Assembly (NCBI GenBank): GCA_015057605.1
Contig: SVDX01000007.1
Coordinates: 1-64,000 of the forward strand
Reading direction: 5' to 3'
Source: Lachnospira sp.
GTDB lineage: Bacteria > Bacillota > Clostridia > Lachnospirales > Lachnospiraceae
Length of the DNA stretch: 64,000 nucleotides
Positions 18,415 to 27,917 of the stretch are shown piece after piece. Numbering within the stretch: position 1 is the stretch's first letter; each line of letters starts with the position of its first letter. The translations under genes were made by a program, and so were the position numbers. Under the pieces are notes generated by a model. The model did no database searches, was not told the DNA's origin, and saw nothing but the letters and a program-made list of their open reading frames with translations.

Positions 18415-19443
18415 TTATTTTAAATAAATTTCGTATTTTTTATTAAAGTTTTCATGATGACAGTAATCAACCTTTTTTTCCTTGGTATAAAACACCGCTG
18501 TCCACTGTGTATGATTATGATGAAAATACTTTTGACTCGCCTTTTCCATCGTTTTCATAAGCTTATTTGCATCCATAATACCATTATCTGCCTTATATGC
18601 TTCATTAAGGACGTCAAAGCGTTCGTCCTTTTTAACCTTAGCTGTTGACTGATAAATATTGCTTGTTGCCTGCACATCTACTACATACATTTCATTATCA
18701 ATATATTCAACAGCAACCGACTTACCTTTCGCATCAGTTATTGCGAACTTAAACTGTGTATTTATTGAAGAATGCATATCAACATTTTCAAGTATTTTTA
18801 TTGCTTCTTCAGTTGTTGCAGCATAATCAAGAACAAGCCTTACCCCCATCGAAGTAGTTACATCTAATTTATCACTTTCCTGATTTGTCTTTTTAGAATC
18901 TGAAACCGTAAGTACTGCTATACATACGCCTTTTTCATTCATACCATCTACCGGTGCGTACACTGCCGCCACAGCCATCGCTCTATTTAGAAATTCTTCT
19001 TCATTCCATTCATCATCAATATTTAAAAACTCCAAATCGCAGGTAGAAATCGATGCATATCCATCCTTAGGCTTAGTCTTTACAATCATAGCCTTACAAT
19101 CAGGATAATCAAAATTACGCCCAAACAACACCTCATTTGCTTCATTTTTAACCGAAAGTGTTGAGCAACCATAACGTCTGCTTTCATACTCAACCTCGTA
19201 TAAGCCACAGTATAATTCGTCACATATAAACCCCATAAGTTGCTCATCAGTACTTACCCCGCCACTTGTGATGAACTCCTTTAGCTTATAATCCCCCTTG
19301 TATTCCATATAATAAAAATTATCTGTAAGCTTTTCAATGCTCTGCGCCGCCCTTATCTGGTCACCCAAATAAAGTTCAATTCCTAACCACAAAAGAAATG
19401 CACTCAATACAATACCACCAAACACATAATATATTTTTTTCAT
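18415..19443 (-). CDS. Linear amide C-N hydrolase (choloylglycine-hydrolase-like Ntn enzyme)
   Basis: One N-terminal hydrophobic segment (7-25) suggests export with membrane anchoring. The key motif YGCSTLSVKN places Cys93 as the presumed N-terminal nucleophile after self-cleavage of the 92-residue propeptide. RNFDYPDC follows, as in penicillin acylase V, bile salt hydrolase and acyltransferase relatives. The long propeptide separates it from classical bile salt hydrolases, which begin at the Cys after Met removal. Substrate could be an acyl amide. It is divergent to an AraC-type regulator, which may control it. Confidence 0.8.
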   Translation of the reverse strand: MKKIYYVFGGIVLSAFLLWLGIELYLGDQIRAAQSIEKLTDNFYYMEYKGDYKLKEFITSGGVSTDEQLMGFICDELYCGLYEVEYESRRYGCSTLSVKNEANEVLFGRNFDYPDCKAMIVKTKPKDGYASISTCDLEFLNIDDEWNEEEFLNRAMAVAAVYAPVDGMNEKGVCIAVLTVSDSKKTNQESDKLDVTTSMGVRLVLDYAATTEEAIKILENVDMHSSINTQFKFAITDAKGKSVAVEYIDNEMYVVDVQATSNIYQSTAKVKKDERFDVLNEAYKADNGIMDANKLMKTMEKASQKYFHHNHTQWTAVFYTKEKKVDYCHHENFNKKYEIYLK

Positions 19444-19576
19444 TTTACCATCTCCTTTACAATAATTCTAAATCATAAAAACTTCATTTTCATTCAAATA
19501 AATGTATTTAATCTTGTATTTTCTATAATTCTATGACATTATATTCTTAAGAATTTATAATAAAGGAAGGATTGCT

Positions 19577-20422
19577 ATGGCTAAACCATTGCCACAAAAT
19601 ACTAATATATTAGTAGAACATATACGCTCTGATAATTCCTATTGTATGCCTTCAATGGAGGTTGCAACCGACCATTACAGCTTAAGCTATATAATATCTG
19701 GAGACAGAAAATGTATAACCTACCTATATAGCTTTACATATCACGGTGATTGCGTAACCCTTATGGCTCCTTACATATATCACCAGACTCTTTCAACCTC
19801 AAGCTCTCCTTACGAGAAAATAATGATAAAATTCTCGCCAAAATTTGTTGAACCTTTTATAAAGGAATTTGGAATACAGTTATTTAACGAGCTATATAGT
19901 CAAAATGTGTACCATTACTCAAAAGATGTACTAACAAAAATCCGCCAAATGTTTGTAGATATTTATGAGGAATATATAAAATCAGAAGCACACAGCGAAT
20001 TTATACTACAGGGTATGCTTTTTCGCATATTAAAAACTGTATGGCAAGAACGCTTGCAGGCGGCTAACATTAAATACAATGCCAATCCGCTCACGGCACC
20101 TATATTGAACGTACTTACATTTATAGAGAATAACTATTCAAGTAACCCCTCTGTTAACGATGCTGCCAAGGTTGCGGGATTTTCAACTGCGTATTTTTCA
20201 CGTTTATTCAAAAAACAGCTTGGTAAATCCTATAGTGAATATTTGGATGATATTAAGCTACATTATGCCTGCATTTTACTAATACAAACCAATCAAAGCA
20301 TAATGGAAATTGCACTTAAAACAGGCTATTGCCACGGCAACTACCTTGCCGTTAAAATGAAACAAAAATTAGGGATGAGTCCCTTAGAATACCGTAGAAA
20401 AGGAAAAACGAATTCCACCTAA
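19577..20422 (+). CDS. AraC-family transcriptional regulator
   Basis: An N-terminal cupin-like sensing region (about 1-150) is followed by two HTH motifs. The first is at about 190-215 (VNDAAKVAGFSTAYFSRLFK). The second is at about 240-262 (IMEIALKTGYCHGNYLAVKM), with LGMSPLEYRR closing it. This is the usual AraC C-terminal domain. The ATG follows AAGGAAGG at seven bases. It is one of the few plus-strand genes and lies divergent to the Ntn hydrolase with a 133-bp shared promoter region. A role in controlling that gene is likely but unproven. The stop codon lies within a terminator hairpin. Confidence 0.9.
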   Translation: MAKPLPQNTNILVEHIRSDNSYCMPSMEVATDHYSLSYIISGDRKCITYLYSFTYHGDCVTLMAPYIYHQTLSTSSSPYEKIMIKFSPKFVEPFIKEFGIQLFNELYSQNVYHYSKDVLTKIRQMFVDIYEEYIKSEAHSEFILQGMLFRILKTVWQERLQAANIKYNANPLTAPILNVLTFIENNYSSNPSVNDAAKVAGFSTAYFSRLFKKQLGKSYSEYLDDIKLHYACILLIQTNQSIMEIALKTGYCHGNYLAVKMKQKLGMSPLEYRRKGKTNST

Positions 20423-20435
20423 GGAATTCGTTTTT
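20405..20435. terminator. Bidirectional terminator between AraC gene and deacetylase-like gene
   Basis: AAAACGAATTCC and GGAATTCGTTTT form a 12-bp perfect stem with T6 on the plus side and T5 on the minus side. It covers the AraC stop codon and abuts the convergent deacetylase-like gene. Confidence 0.88.
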
Positions 20436-21487
20436 TACTCAAATAATTTAAATGTATATCCTTGCGAATGTGCATAGTCAATAAATTCTGGCAATATCTT
20501 AACATTAGTAGTGGAAATCGAATGTAAATACAAAATCTCTCCATAGTGAAGATTATCCTTTAATCCCTGTAACGCTACTGCTGGGTCTGGTTGATTATCA
20601 ACCAAAAAATCATTATAAGAATAGCTATATAAAATCGATTTAAAACCCATTTCCTTTATAATAGCCAATGACTGCTCGCTCCATATTCCCGAATCAGGTC
20701 TATATAACGTAGGCACTACGCCTGTTGCATCATAAAGTGCTTTTTTAATTTTTTTAGCATCGTTTACCTGGTCTGCAACCGGCCATGATGCCACGCCCTC
20801 AGGCGGATGGCGATAGCTATGAGCGCCAAGCGCATTACCGCTTTCTACTATCTTCTTGCACATAGCTTTTTGCAAATATATATATCCCCAGTCAACAAAA
20901 AATGTAGCCTTAATGCCCTTTTCTTCTAATATTGCCAATATTTTATCTGTATTAGGTACGCCATTTTCATCAACATATTCATAGCCCATTGTAAATGTAA
21001 GATATATAACCTTTTCCTCTGGGCCAATAAAAACCGCATTGTATTTATCACCATATGCTGCATGTACGCTTTCAAGCACATCAGGTCTGTTATATTGGTC
21101 TCGTTTTACCTTATCAATCTGATAACCACAGGTCTTTAGCGTAGAGCTTAGTGAATACACATAGGACGGTATCTCATTAGATATAGGTGGCTGTGTCGGA
21201 ACTTGCGTTGGTGCATCTGTTGGTGGCTGTGTCGGCATAACTGTTGGTGCATCTGTTGGGGCATTTGTTGGTGCAAGTGTTGGAGGTAATGTTTGTGCAA
21301 ATGTAAAACTCTCCGTATTCTCATAATTAGGCACACCTGCAACAGCCTCTACTAAAGTCTTAGTCGAAGCCTCTTGCATATTTTTTCTTGCATCATAGCC
21401 ATTATGAAATTTTACAACGCACACAATCAACGCGATAACCACAATGATTGCAGAGCACAACAATATCTCTCTTAGCCTATTTTTCAT
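20435..21487 (-). CDS. Polysaccharide deacetylase-like exported protein with degenerate first motif
   Basis: An N-terminal membrane helix (about 8-26) is followed by a low-complexity Thr/Pro linker of PTDAPT/PTQPPT repeats (about 68-102). A CE4 NodB-like domain follows at about 150-350. Motif 2 is intact (HSYRHP, with the HxxxH zinc ligands) and motif 3 reads YRPDSG. Motif 1, normally TFDDG, reads TFTMG, so the catalytic-base Asp and the first metal ligand are both missing. It may be a non-catalytic glycan-binding relative or use another chemistry. It is the last gene of an apparent operon with the K+ channel (14-bp gap). Confidence 0.82.
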   Translation of the reverse strand: MKNRLREILLCSAIIVVIALIVCVVKFHNGYDARKNMQEASTKTLVEAVAGVPNYENTESFTFAQTLPPTLAPTNAPTDAPTVMPTQPPTDAPTQVPTQPPISNEIPSYVYSLSSTLKTCGYQIDKVKRDQYNRPDVLESVHAAYGDKYNAVFIGPEEKVIYLTFTMGYEYVDENGVPNTDKILAILEEKGIKATFFVDWGYIYLQKAMCKKIVESGNALGAHSYRHPPEGVASWPVADQVNDAKKIKKALYDATGVVPTLYRPDSGIWSEQSLAIIKEMGFKSILYSYSYNDFLVDNQPDPAVALQGLKDNLHYGEILYLHSISTTNVKILPEFIDYAHSQGYTFKLFE

Positions 21488-21501
21488 TAGTAATTCCTCA
21501 T

Positions 21502-22683
21502 TTAACCATGTACCTTATGCTTTGAGTACATCATAAGAACATCATTAACTCGTATAACTGTTGAACCATTAGGTATAATAGTTCTTCCATTTCTTTGTAT
21601 CATAACAATAAGCTCCTGTCTTGAAATATCAAGGTCCTTAATCTTATTGCCAACCCATTTATTTTCTTCCTTAATAAGAATTTCCTTAAGCTCAATATCA
21701 AACTCTTCCTTAAGATTCTTTGCCGCAAATATAAGTCTGTCTCCGGCTTGTATAAGTGTATCGCCACGAGGCACTATAACCTCATCAGCACGTATAATTA
21801 TTACAAGAATAAGCTGTGGTGGAAAAACGGCCTTCTTTACCATTTCTCCATTCCAAGGATGTTCTGGATTGATTACCGAAGTAATAAATTTAATATCCTT
21901 TTCTTCATAATGACTTCCAATCAATTTAAGCTTAGTGTACTGTTCAACGAAGCCAGCAGAAATAATACCTGTAGGAATCGCAACCATACCAACACCTAAA
22001 AATGTAATTACGATAGCCATAAGCTTTCCAAGTGGCGTAATAGGATATATGTCACCATATCCAACCGTCAAAAGCGTTGATACCGACCACCAAATACCCG
22101 AAAAAGCATTTTCAAACTGCTCAGGTTGCGCCTCATTCTCTAAGCTATACATACAAAGCGATGATGCTATCATAAGTATAAGAATCATAACTATCGAAGA
22201 AAATATCTGATTCTTCTTTTCCTTCAAAACATTTACAATAACATTGAAAGCATCATATTGCTTATTAATCTGGAATAATCTGAATATCCTTATAACTCTG
22301 AATATTCTAAATGCCACCGCGCCAGATGGAATAACAAACGGCAAGAAATAAGGGAAAAATGTAAGTAAATCAATTATACCGTAAAATGATTTTGCAAATT
22401 TTAGTCCTGCTTTAAAACCTGACACATTTGGATAGAGATAAATCGCAGTCCATAAACGCAAAACATATTCTATCGCAAATATGATGCACGTTACCAATTC
22501 TACGCCTTTAATTATATTCATATACGGCTCAGCCTCGCTAAAGGTCTCAATAATAGTAGCCGCAAGATTTAAAAATATAATCATTGTAATAAATATATCA
22601 AATATCTTACTCGGCAAATCATTTTTATTACCAATCTGGATAACGTCAAATATTTTCTTTTTGATTTTATTAATATTACTCAT
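21502..22683 (-). CDS. Voltage-gated-type K+ channel with C-terminal TrkA-C domain
   Basis: Six membrane helices are visible with an Arg-rich S4 (RIFRVIRIFRLF, 126-137). The selectivity filter is TVGYGD (206-211), between S5 and S6. The cytoplasmic tail carries a TrkA-C/RCK-C-like domain at about 310-390, which in relatives binds small ligands or ions to gate the pore. Length 393, ATG with GGAG upstream. It lies 14 bp downstream of a DUF2500 membrane protein and 14 bp upstream of the deacetylase-like gene, forming a three-gene operon. Confidence 0.92.
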   Translation of the reverse strand: MSNINKIKKKIFDVIQIGNKNDLPSKIFDIFITMIIFLNLAATIIETFSEAEPYMNIIKGVELVTCIIFAIEYVLRLWTAIYLYPNVSGFKAGLKFAKSFYGIIDLLTFFPYFLPFVIPSGAVAFRIFRVIRIFRLFQINKQYDAFNVIVNVLKEKKNQIFSSIVMILILMIASSLCMYSLENEAQPEQFENAFSGIWWSVSTLLTVGYGDIYPITPLGKLMAIVITFLGVGMVAIPTGIISAGFVEQYTKLKLIGSHYEEKDIKFITSVINPEHPWNGEMVKKAVFPPQLILVIIIRADEVIVPRGDTLIQAGDRLIFAAKNLKEEFDIELKEILIKEENKWVGNKIKDLDISRQELIVMIQRNGRTIIPNGSTVIRVNDVLMMYSKHKVHG

Positions 22684-22697
22684 AGGTATATCTCCAA

Positions 22698-23063
22698 TTA
22701 AGTTCTCGTAAATCCAAGATATTTCGTTCCCTGAAATGTAAGTTTACCATAGTCGCCTTCAATCAAAAGACCATATTGCTGACCTTCCAGCTCAAGCTCA
22801 ACTCTTCTACCATCATCTGCTTGAAAAGCCACAAAATACTTTGTCTGCGCATAGCTTTCACTATGCCTTGTCATATCCTGTCTCTTTCCTATAACTACCG
22901 CATCAACCGTAATTCTTGGTGCGTTGTTATTATGTATTGACGTATTAGTTTTACTAAATATCGTTATTACAATCACAGCAAATATCACCAGCATTATCAC
23001 CATCATGATAACAAACATAAATACAGTTATATTAAATGCTCCAAACATATTATATCTTGTCAT
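22698..23063 (-). CDS. DUF2500 family membrane protein
   Basis: One strong helix (about 8-33) is followed by a beta-rich domain with VDAVVIGKR and YFVAFQADDGRRVEL, which match the DUF2500 family of unknown function. I use the ATG at 23063 because AAGGAG lies seven bases before it. The longer frame to 23081 has no ribosome binding site. Length 121. It is the first gene of the operon with the K+ channel. Confidence 0.8.
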   Translation of the reverse strand: MTRYNMFGAFNITVFMFVIMMVIMLVIFAVIVITIFSKTNTSIHNNNAPRITVDAVVIGKRQDMTRHSESYAQTKYFVAFQADDGRRVELELEGQQYGLLIEGDYGKLTFQGTKYLGFTRT

Positions 23064-23236
23064 TTTAAATCTCCTTATCAATTTTTAGATACAAGGAATA
23101 TTATAACATTAAATGGGAGAAAAATGAAGAGGGGAATGGAAATCTCCTATCATTTTCCCACATTAAGTAGTGCAAAATTTCGCATTTTTTGTTATTATAT
23201 GATTGATACGAATTTTAATATTTAGGAGGGTTTAAA

Positions 23237-23836
23237 ATGGGATTATTTGATTCGATCATGAAGTCACTTAAACAAACTATCAAAGCCGAGACTGCTAATA
23301 CATCAAGCAGTTCAAAACCTACTGTAGGCAAGGGTACTAATCGTACTGAAAGCTTTACTTTTGCCTCTCTTCCAAACAATCTTGCAGAGTTGCAGGCGCT
23401 TAAAGAGGCATCCCTTGATTCTGCATTTAAGACAACAGCACTTACTATTGTTGCCCTTTGTTCTTATGAAAAGAACCCTGAGGGATGCATTGAAATGCTT
23501 AATTTTCTTAAGGGTCCAGAGGATTTGAGCACACATGAAAAGGATTTTATCAAAGAACGTCTTAATGGCAAATTTTATAAAACATTTTCATTTTTTGAGG
23601 GTGCAACTCCTGAGAATAGTTACACACCAAATGTACCTTACATAATAAAAGTAAGCGAAAATCCATATTCCTTTGACGAAGAAAATTGGGCTACTCTCTA
23701 CGTTAAAAGTAGCGGTGCTGACAATCCACGTCCTATCAAGCTTCGAAAGAAACCTTCAACAGGACAATGGTTTTTAAATGATATTCAATGTCTTTCTGAT
23801 ATACGTATTCCAGTTAAAGATGATCCTTGGGCATAG
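23237..23836 (+). CDS. Uncharacterised 199-residue protein (possibly DUF6935)
   Basis: It begins MGLFDSIMKSLKQ, a start common in small cytoplasmic clostridial proteins. A Ser/Thr-rich stretch (about 19-35) and a helical middle (TFASLPNNLAELQAL onward) follow. The C-terminus is beta-rich, with SGADNPRPIKLRKKPSTGQW and ends DDPWA. There is no signal peptide or membrane segment. It resembles proteins filed as DUF6935, but I cannot confirm this. GGAGGG lies seven to eight bases before the ATG. It is monocistronic on the plus strand, and its 3' flank is occupied by a dispersed structured repeat. Confidence 0.75.
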   Translation: MGLFDSIMKSLKQTIKAETANTSSSSKPTVGKGTNRTESFTFASLPNNLAELQALKEASLDSAFKTTALTIVALCSYEKNPEGCIEMLNFLKGPEDLSTHEKDFIKERLNGKFYKTFSFFEGATPENSYTPNVPYIIKVSENPYSFDEENWATLYVKSSGADNPRPIKLRKKPSTGQWFLNDIQCLSDIRIPVKDDPWA

Positions 23837-23848
23837 CCTATAAAAAAT

Positions 23849-24030
23849 AAAGTGGACAAGTCCACTCTTAATTCGTGGTATTTACACTCCTACAGGACTT
23901 GTACACTTTAAGCGCCGAGCACGGTCGCTTTAGCGACACCTTCCATTCGTGCGAGTGCGCATCCCACGGAGTGTTTTGTTAAATGAGAAAAGCTTTCACG
24001 CGACAGCGTTACAAGGTATTTCCTATTGAA
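23849..24030. repeat. Dispersed structured repeat, copy 1
   Basis: AAAGTGGACAAGTCC (23849-23863) pairs with GGACTTGTACACTTT (23895-23909) with one mismatch. A GC-rich core follows, containing GCGCCGAGC, the hairpin GTCGCTTTAGCGAC and GCGAGTGCGCATCCCACGGA. The tail ends in GGTATTTCCTATTG. The same blocks in the same order occur at 30846-31020. The core is far more GC-rich than its surroundings. The hairpin arms differ between copies yet still pair, which suggests a conserved fold. Confidence 0.85.
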
Positions 24031-24034
24031 CAAA

Positions 24035-24068
24035 AAAAGCTGCAGCATATTGATATGCTGTAGCTTTT
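24035..24068 (-). terminator. Terminator of the D,D-carboxypeptidase gene
   Basis: AAAAGCTACAGCATATC pairs with GATATGCTGCAGCTTTT (one G-T pair) and leads into T7 on the minus strand. It lies 20 bases after the carboxypeptidase stop, just beyond the repeat element. Confidence 0.88.
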
Positions 24069-24087
24069 CATATTTTTATCTATGTAT

Positions 24088-24966
24088 TTATTGCGCTAAA
24101 TATCTCACATAATACTCGTCGTATGTAATTCCTAATTCGTATATCTGTGTTGCTATGTCCACTCCTACATATCTAAAATGCCACTCTTCTGTTTTGTAGC
24201 CCGTTATTGGAGTTTTACCCTCAGCATAGCGAATTATAAATCCATATTTATGTATATTGTCTTTTGCCCATATATAAGCCTCTGTTTCTCCAAAGCTGTC
24301 ATATGGAAGTACCATATCTGTAACATCTACCGCAAGTCCTGTCTGATGCTCTGAGGTTCCTGGCTTGGCACTGCAAAGATCTGCTGCCTCCTGCCCCTTT
24401 GATGCTACATAGCCTGCATAAAGGTTCTTCTGATGATCATACGTTCTGTATGTTGAAGCCGCCACGATGGTATAGCCATCTGCCTTAGCCGCATCTGAAA
24501 GCTTATAAAATGCCTCAGCTGCCACTTTTCGCATACGTTGATTAGCATAAGCATATGTATATGGCATATCTACCAAATCTTCTGGCTCATAGTCTGCACC
24601 AAGTGTATTGTATTTATTGCAAAGCACTAATATATCAGACTTATTCTCTATCTCTTTTACATTTGAATAAAATGGAGTATCAAGTCCAATATTAACGTGT
24701 GTAACTACATCTTCAATACTCATCTCTGGATGTAATTGCTTGTACGCCTCGTATGCTGCAAGCTTGTCCGCCTTATAATATGACATAGCAGCAAACACTG
24801 GTAAAGGCTTCGTTGTAGGTTCCTCTGTTTGTTTCTGTGTAGGCACTATATCTGTCTTAATAGGGCCATTCTTGGTTTCTCTTACTGGCTCCATTCTAGT
24901 TGCCACACATCCGCAAATATTAAGCAGCATAGCTAAAATTAAGCATACACTAATAATTCTTTTCAT
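24088..24966 (-). CDS. D-alanyl-D-alanine carboxypeptidase lipoprotein (M15B/VanY-like)
   Basis: Trims the terminal D-Ala from peptidoglycan stem peptides outside the membrane. The N-terminus is a lipoprotein signal with lipobox NICGC (lipidated Cys near 19), followed by a Thr/Pro/Lys linker. The M15 zinc motifs are SEHQTGLAVD (His and Asp ligands) and EEWHFRYVG (catalytic Glu and His ligand). The start is the ATG at 24966, nine bases after AAGGAGGAG; the 24975 frame start is TTG. Length 292. There are no van resistance genes nearby, so a housekeeping wall role is likely. Confidence 0.9.
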   Translation of the reverse strand: MKRIISVCLILAMLLNICGCVATRMEPVRETKNGPIKTDIVPTQKQTEEPTTKPLPVFAAMSYYKADKLAAYEAYKQLHPEMSIEDVVTHVNIGLDTPFYSNVKEIENKSDILVLCNKYNTLGADYEPEDLVDMPYTYAYANQRMRKVAAEAFYKLSDAAKADGYTIVAASTYRTYDHQKNLYAGYVASKGQEAADLCSAKPGTSEHQTGLAVDVTDMVLPYDSFGETEAYIWAKDNIHKYGFIIRYAEGKTPITGYKTEEWHFRYVGVDIATQIYELGITYDEYYVRYLAQ

Positions 24967-25025
24967 AAATATCAACTCCTCCTTATACTATCAATTTAAC
25001 ACCATTTCACCCTTAATGTCAATGC

Positions 25026-25058
25026 AAAAAAGGAACCAGAGTCATCTGATTCCTTTTT
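25026..25058 (-). terminator. Terminator of oadB
   Basis: AAAAAGGAATCAGATGAC pairs with GTCATCTGATTCCTTTTT-type arms (one mismatch) and ends in a T tract on the minus strand. It starts 22 bases past the oadB stop. Confidence 0.85.
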
Positions 25059-25080
25059 GATTCTATGTATATATTATATT

Positions 25081-26187
25081 TTAGAATATACCAAGTAAAA
25101 TACCACCGATAATAGCCGAAGCAACCTGTCCTGACACGTTAGCACCTACTGCCTGCATAAGGATAAAGTTACCCGGTTTTTCCTCAGCTGCCATCTTTTG
25201 AACAACACGTGATGCCATTGGGAATGCTGAGATACCTGCTGCACCAATCATTGGGTTCATCTTTTCTTTTCTGAAAAGGTTAATAATCTTAGCTGCTAAT
25301 ACACCACCTACTGTGTCGAAAACAAATGCAACCAAACCGATTAACATAATAAATAATGTTTCAACCTGTAAGAACTTATCTGCTGTCATACTAAATGCAA
25401 TTGTAATACCTAATAAAAGTGTAATAAGGTTTGCTAATACATCCTGAGCTGTCTTTGATAAACTGTCTAATACACCACATTCACGGATTAAGTTACCAAA
25501 CATCAAGAAACCAACAAGTGCAATTGACATTGGAGCAACAAAGCCTGCAATAATTGTTACAACGATTGGGAAAATAATCTTTGCAAGCTTAGATACCTTT
25601 TTCTTCTTAGGTACCATTTGAATTTGTCTTTCTTTCTTTGTTGTAATTAACTTAATTGTAGTTGGCATAATAATTGGAACTAAAGCCATATACGAATACG
25701 CGACTACCGCAATAGGTCCCATATATTTTGATTTTAACACCTGTGACATTAGGATAGCTGTTGGACCGTCAGCAGCACCGATAATACCGATTGAGAATGC
25801 ATCCGCTGTATCAAATCCTAAAACTTTCGCTAAAACAATAGCTACAAGGATACCAAAGTGAGCTGCAAATCCATAAATAAATAAGATTGGTCTTTGTAAA
25901 AGTGGTTCAAAGTCAATCATCGCACCGATACCAATAAATAACAATATTGGGAATGCTTCTGAAGCTTCAATACCTGTTTCATATAACCATTCAATAATAC
26001 CCTTTACCTGTCCAAGGCCTTCTACATTTTGGTGTAGAACACCAGTATTTGGTAAATTTACTAAAATTGCGCCAAAACCCATTGGTAATAATAATGCTGG
26101 TTCATATTCCTTTTTTACTGCCAAGTAAATAAGAATAAAGCCAATAAGCCACATCACTACCATTTTGACAATTTCCATTACTTCCAT
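25081..26187 (-). CDS. oadB: Na+-translocating decarboxylase beta subunit (OadB/GcdB type)
   Basis: The membrane subunit that couples decarboxylation of a biotin-bound carboxyl group to Na+ export. The 368 residues contain about nine to eleven helices. Conserved segments include GIIGAADGPT (the Asp involved in Na+ binding), GFLMFGNLIRECG and the C-terminal GANVSGQVASAIIGG. The ATG follows AAAGGAG at eight bases. No alpha, gamma or biotin-carrier subunit lies next to it, so the rest of the complex must be encoded elsewhere. putP lies upstream with a 93-bp gap. Both are Na+-coupled, but they need not be one operon. Confidence 0.92.
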   Translation of the reverse strand: MEVMEIVKMVVMWLIGFILIYLAVKKEYEPALLLPMGFGAILVNLPNTGVLHQNVEGLGQVKGIIEWLYETGIEASEAFPILLFIGIGAMIDFEPLLQRPILFIYGFAAHFGILVAIVLAKVLGFDTADAFSIGIIGAADGPTAILMSQVLKSKYMGPIAVVAYSYMALVPIIMPTTIKLITTKKERQIQMVPKKKKVSKLAKIIFPIVVTIIAGFVAPMSIALVGFLMFGNLIRECGVLDSLSKTAQDVLANLITLLLGITIAFSMTADKFLQVETLFIMLIGLVAFVFDTVGGVLAAKIINLFRKEKMNPMIGAAGISAFPMASRVVQKMAAEEKPGNFILMQAVGANVSGQVASAIIGGILLGIF

Positions 26188-26280
26188 TTTAAATTCTCCT
26201 TTATATATTTCTGAAAAACAGCAATGCTAATTTTAACACATAAATATATATTTTTCTATATTAAATTTTATTCTTAACCA

Positions 26281-27837
26281 TTATTTTACCGCTACTGCAT
26301 CAAAATCTTCTTGAATTTCCTTTGAAGGTGGTGCTGTAAGTAATGATACAACTACTATAACTATTGATGAAACTATAAATGCAGGTAACAATTCATAAAT
26401 TGCAAATGCTCCACCAAGCTTGCTAATTCCAAGCTTCCATGCAAATACCATGCCTGCACCACTAACCATACCTGCTATAGCACCAGCTCTATTTGTTCTC
26501 TTCCAGAAAAGCGAGAATAACATAATTGGTCCAAATGTTGCACCAAATCCAGCCCATGCGAAGGATACAATTCTAAATATTACACTATCTTCATCCATAG
26601 CGATTACCATAGCAATAATTGCAATAACTAATAATGTTATTCTTGTAACTATCATTACCTGCTTATCTGTTGCTTTCTTCTTGCAAATGCCTTGGAAAAT
26701 ATTTTTAGCAAATGCTGAAGCAGCTATTAAAAGATATGAATCTGATGAGCTAATTGTAGCAGCTAAAATACCTGCCATTACAAAGCCTGCTAAAATAGCT
26801 GGTAATGAACTTGTTGCAAGTGTTATAAATATATTTTCTGCTGATGTAGCTGTAAGATGTGTTGTTGGATATAAAGCTCGACCTACGATACCGATAAATA
26901 CTGCTACTGCAAGTGAGATAACTACCCATATCATAGCAATTCTTCTAGACATCTTAAGCTCTTCTTCCTTACGAATAGCCATAAAACGAAGAAGTACCTG
27001 TGGCATACCAAAGTATCCAAGTCCCCATGCAAGCATAGAAAATACACTTAATAAACCATAATCTGCTGCTGCACCAAATACAGGCTTACCATTCTCTACA
27101 AGTTGCTCACCTGCATCATTAAGTGCTGGTGATGCAAGTCCAAAGAACTCGAAGAAGCCAGGAATCGATTCAGCATTGTCCATAACTGCACCAATACCAC
27201 CTGCATTAACTGTACTAATAACTACGATAACGCCTAAGGCAATTATCATAACAATACCTTGCATAAAGTCTGACGCACTTTCAGCAAGGAAGCCGCCTAA
27301 AATAGTATAAAGCAATACGAATATCGCACCTATTACCATCATCGCAACATATGGCGCTCCAAAGAGTGTTGAGAACAACTTACCACATGTTACAAAGCAG
27401 CTTGATGCATATACTGTAAAGAAAATAAGAATAAATATAGCTGACAAAGTCATAATAACCTTCTTATCTTCGCGGAATCTATTTGAGAAAAATTCCGGTA
27501 ATGTAATAGCATTGTTAGCTCTTACACTGTAACGACGAAGTCGTTTTGAAACCACAAGCCAGTTAACATATGTACCTATTGCAAGACCAATTGCAGTCCA
27601 AGCTGCATCTGCAAGTCCGCACCAATATGCAACACCAGGTAAGCCCATCAAAAGCCATCCACTCATATCTGAAGCCTCTGCACTCATAGCTGTTACCCAA
27701 GGTCCAAGTGATCTTCCGCCAAGGAAATAATCTTCTGAACTTTGATTTGCTTTTTTAGCATATACAAGTCCAATTACGATTACAATTGCCATATAAATAA
27801 TCATAGCAATCAAAATTTGAATTGTTTTTCCGTCCAT
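26281..27837 (-). CDS. putP: Sodium/proline symporter
   Basis: A solute:sodium symporter with about 13 helices over 518 residues. DYFLGGRSLGPWVTAMSAEASDMSGWLLMG is the PutP N-terminal Na+-site signature (here quoted in shortened parts: DYFLGGRSLGP and EASDMSGW). GILAATISSSDSYLL in the middle contains the helix-8 Ser residues that bind Na+. The start is the ATG at 27837, nine bases after AGGAGGT. The longer frame runs 15 codons through that ribosome binding site. It probably imports proline as a nutrient or osmoprotectant. Confidence 0.93.
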   Translation of the reverse strand: MDGKTIQILIAMIIYMAIVIVIGLVYAKKANQSSEDYFLGGRSLGPWVTAMSAEASDMSGWLLMGLPGVAYWCGLADAAWTAIGLAIGTYVNWLVVSKRLRRYSVRANNAITLPEFFSNRFREDKKVIMTLSAIFILIFFTVYASSCFVTCGKLFSTLFGAPYVAMMVIGAIFVLLYTILGGFLAESASDFMQGIVMIIALGVIVVISTVNAGGIGAVMDNAESIPGFFEFFGLASPALNDAGEQLVENGKPVFGAAADYGLLSVFSMLAWGLGYFGMPQVLLRFMAIRKEEELKMSRRIAMIWVVISLAVAVFIGIVGRALYPTTHLTATSAENIFITLATSSLPAILAGFVMAGILAATISSSDSYLLIAASAFAKNIFQGICKKKATDKQVMIVTRITLLVIAIIAMVIAMDEDSVIFRIVSFAWAGFGATFGPIMLFSLFWKRTNRAGAIAGMVSGAGMVFAWKLGISKLGGAFAIYELLPAFIVSSIVIVVVSLLTAPPSKEIQEDFDAVAVK

Positions 27838-27917
27838 TATACGGTTACCTCCTAAGTAGTTAGTTAAAAAACCCTTCAACATTATACCATAAATGCGACG
27901 GAAAATATAGTTAAATT

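Noticed and set aside
18415..19443. Bile salt hydrolase
   Set aside because: The Cys nucleophile lies after a 92-residue propeptide with a membrane helix, unlike bile salt hydrolases that start Met-Cys.
24088..24966. Vancomycin-resistance vanY
   Set aside because: No vanHAX or VanRS genes are nearby, and the protein has a lipobox typical of wall-maintenance carboxypeptidases.
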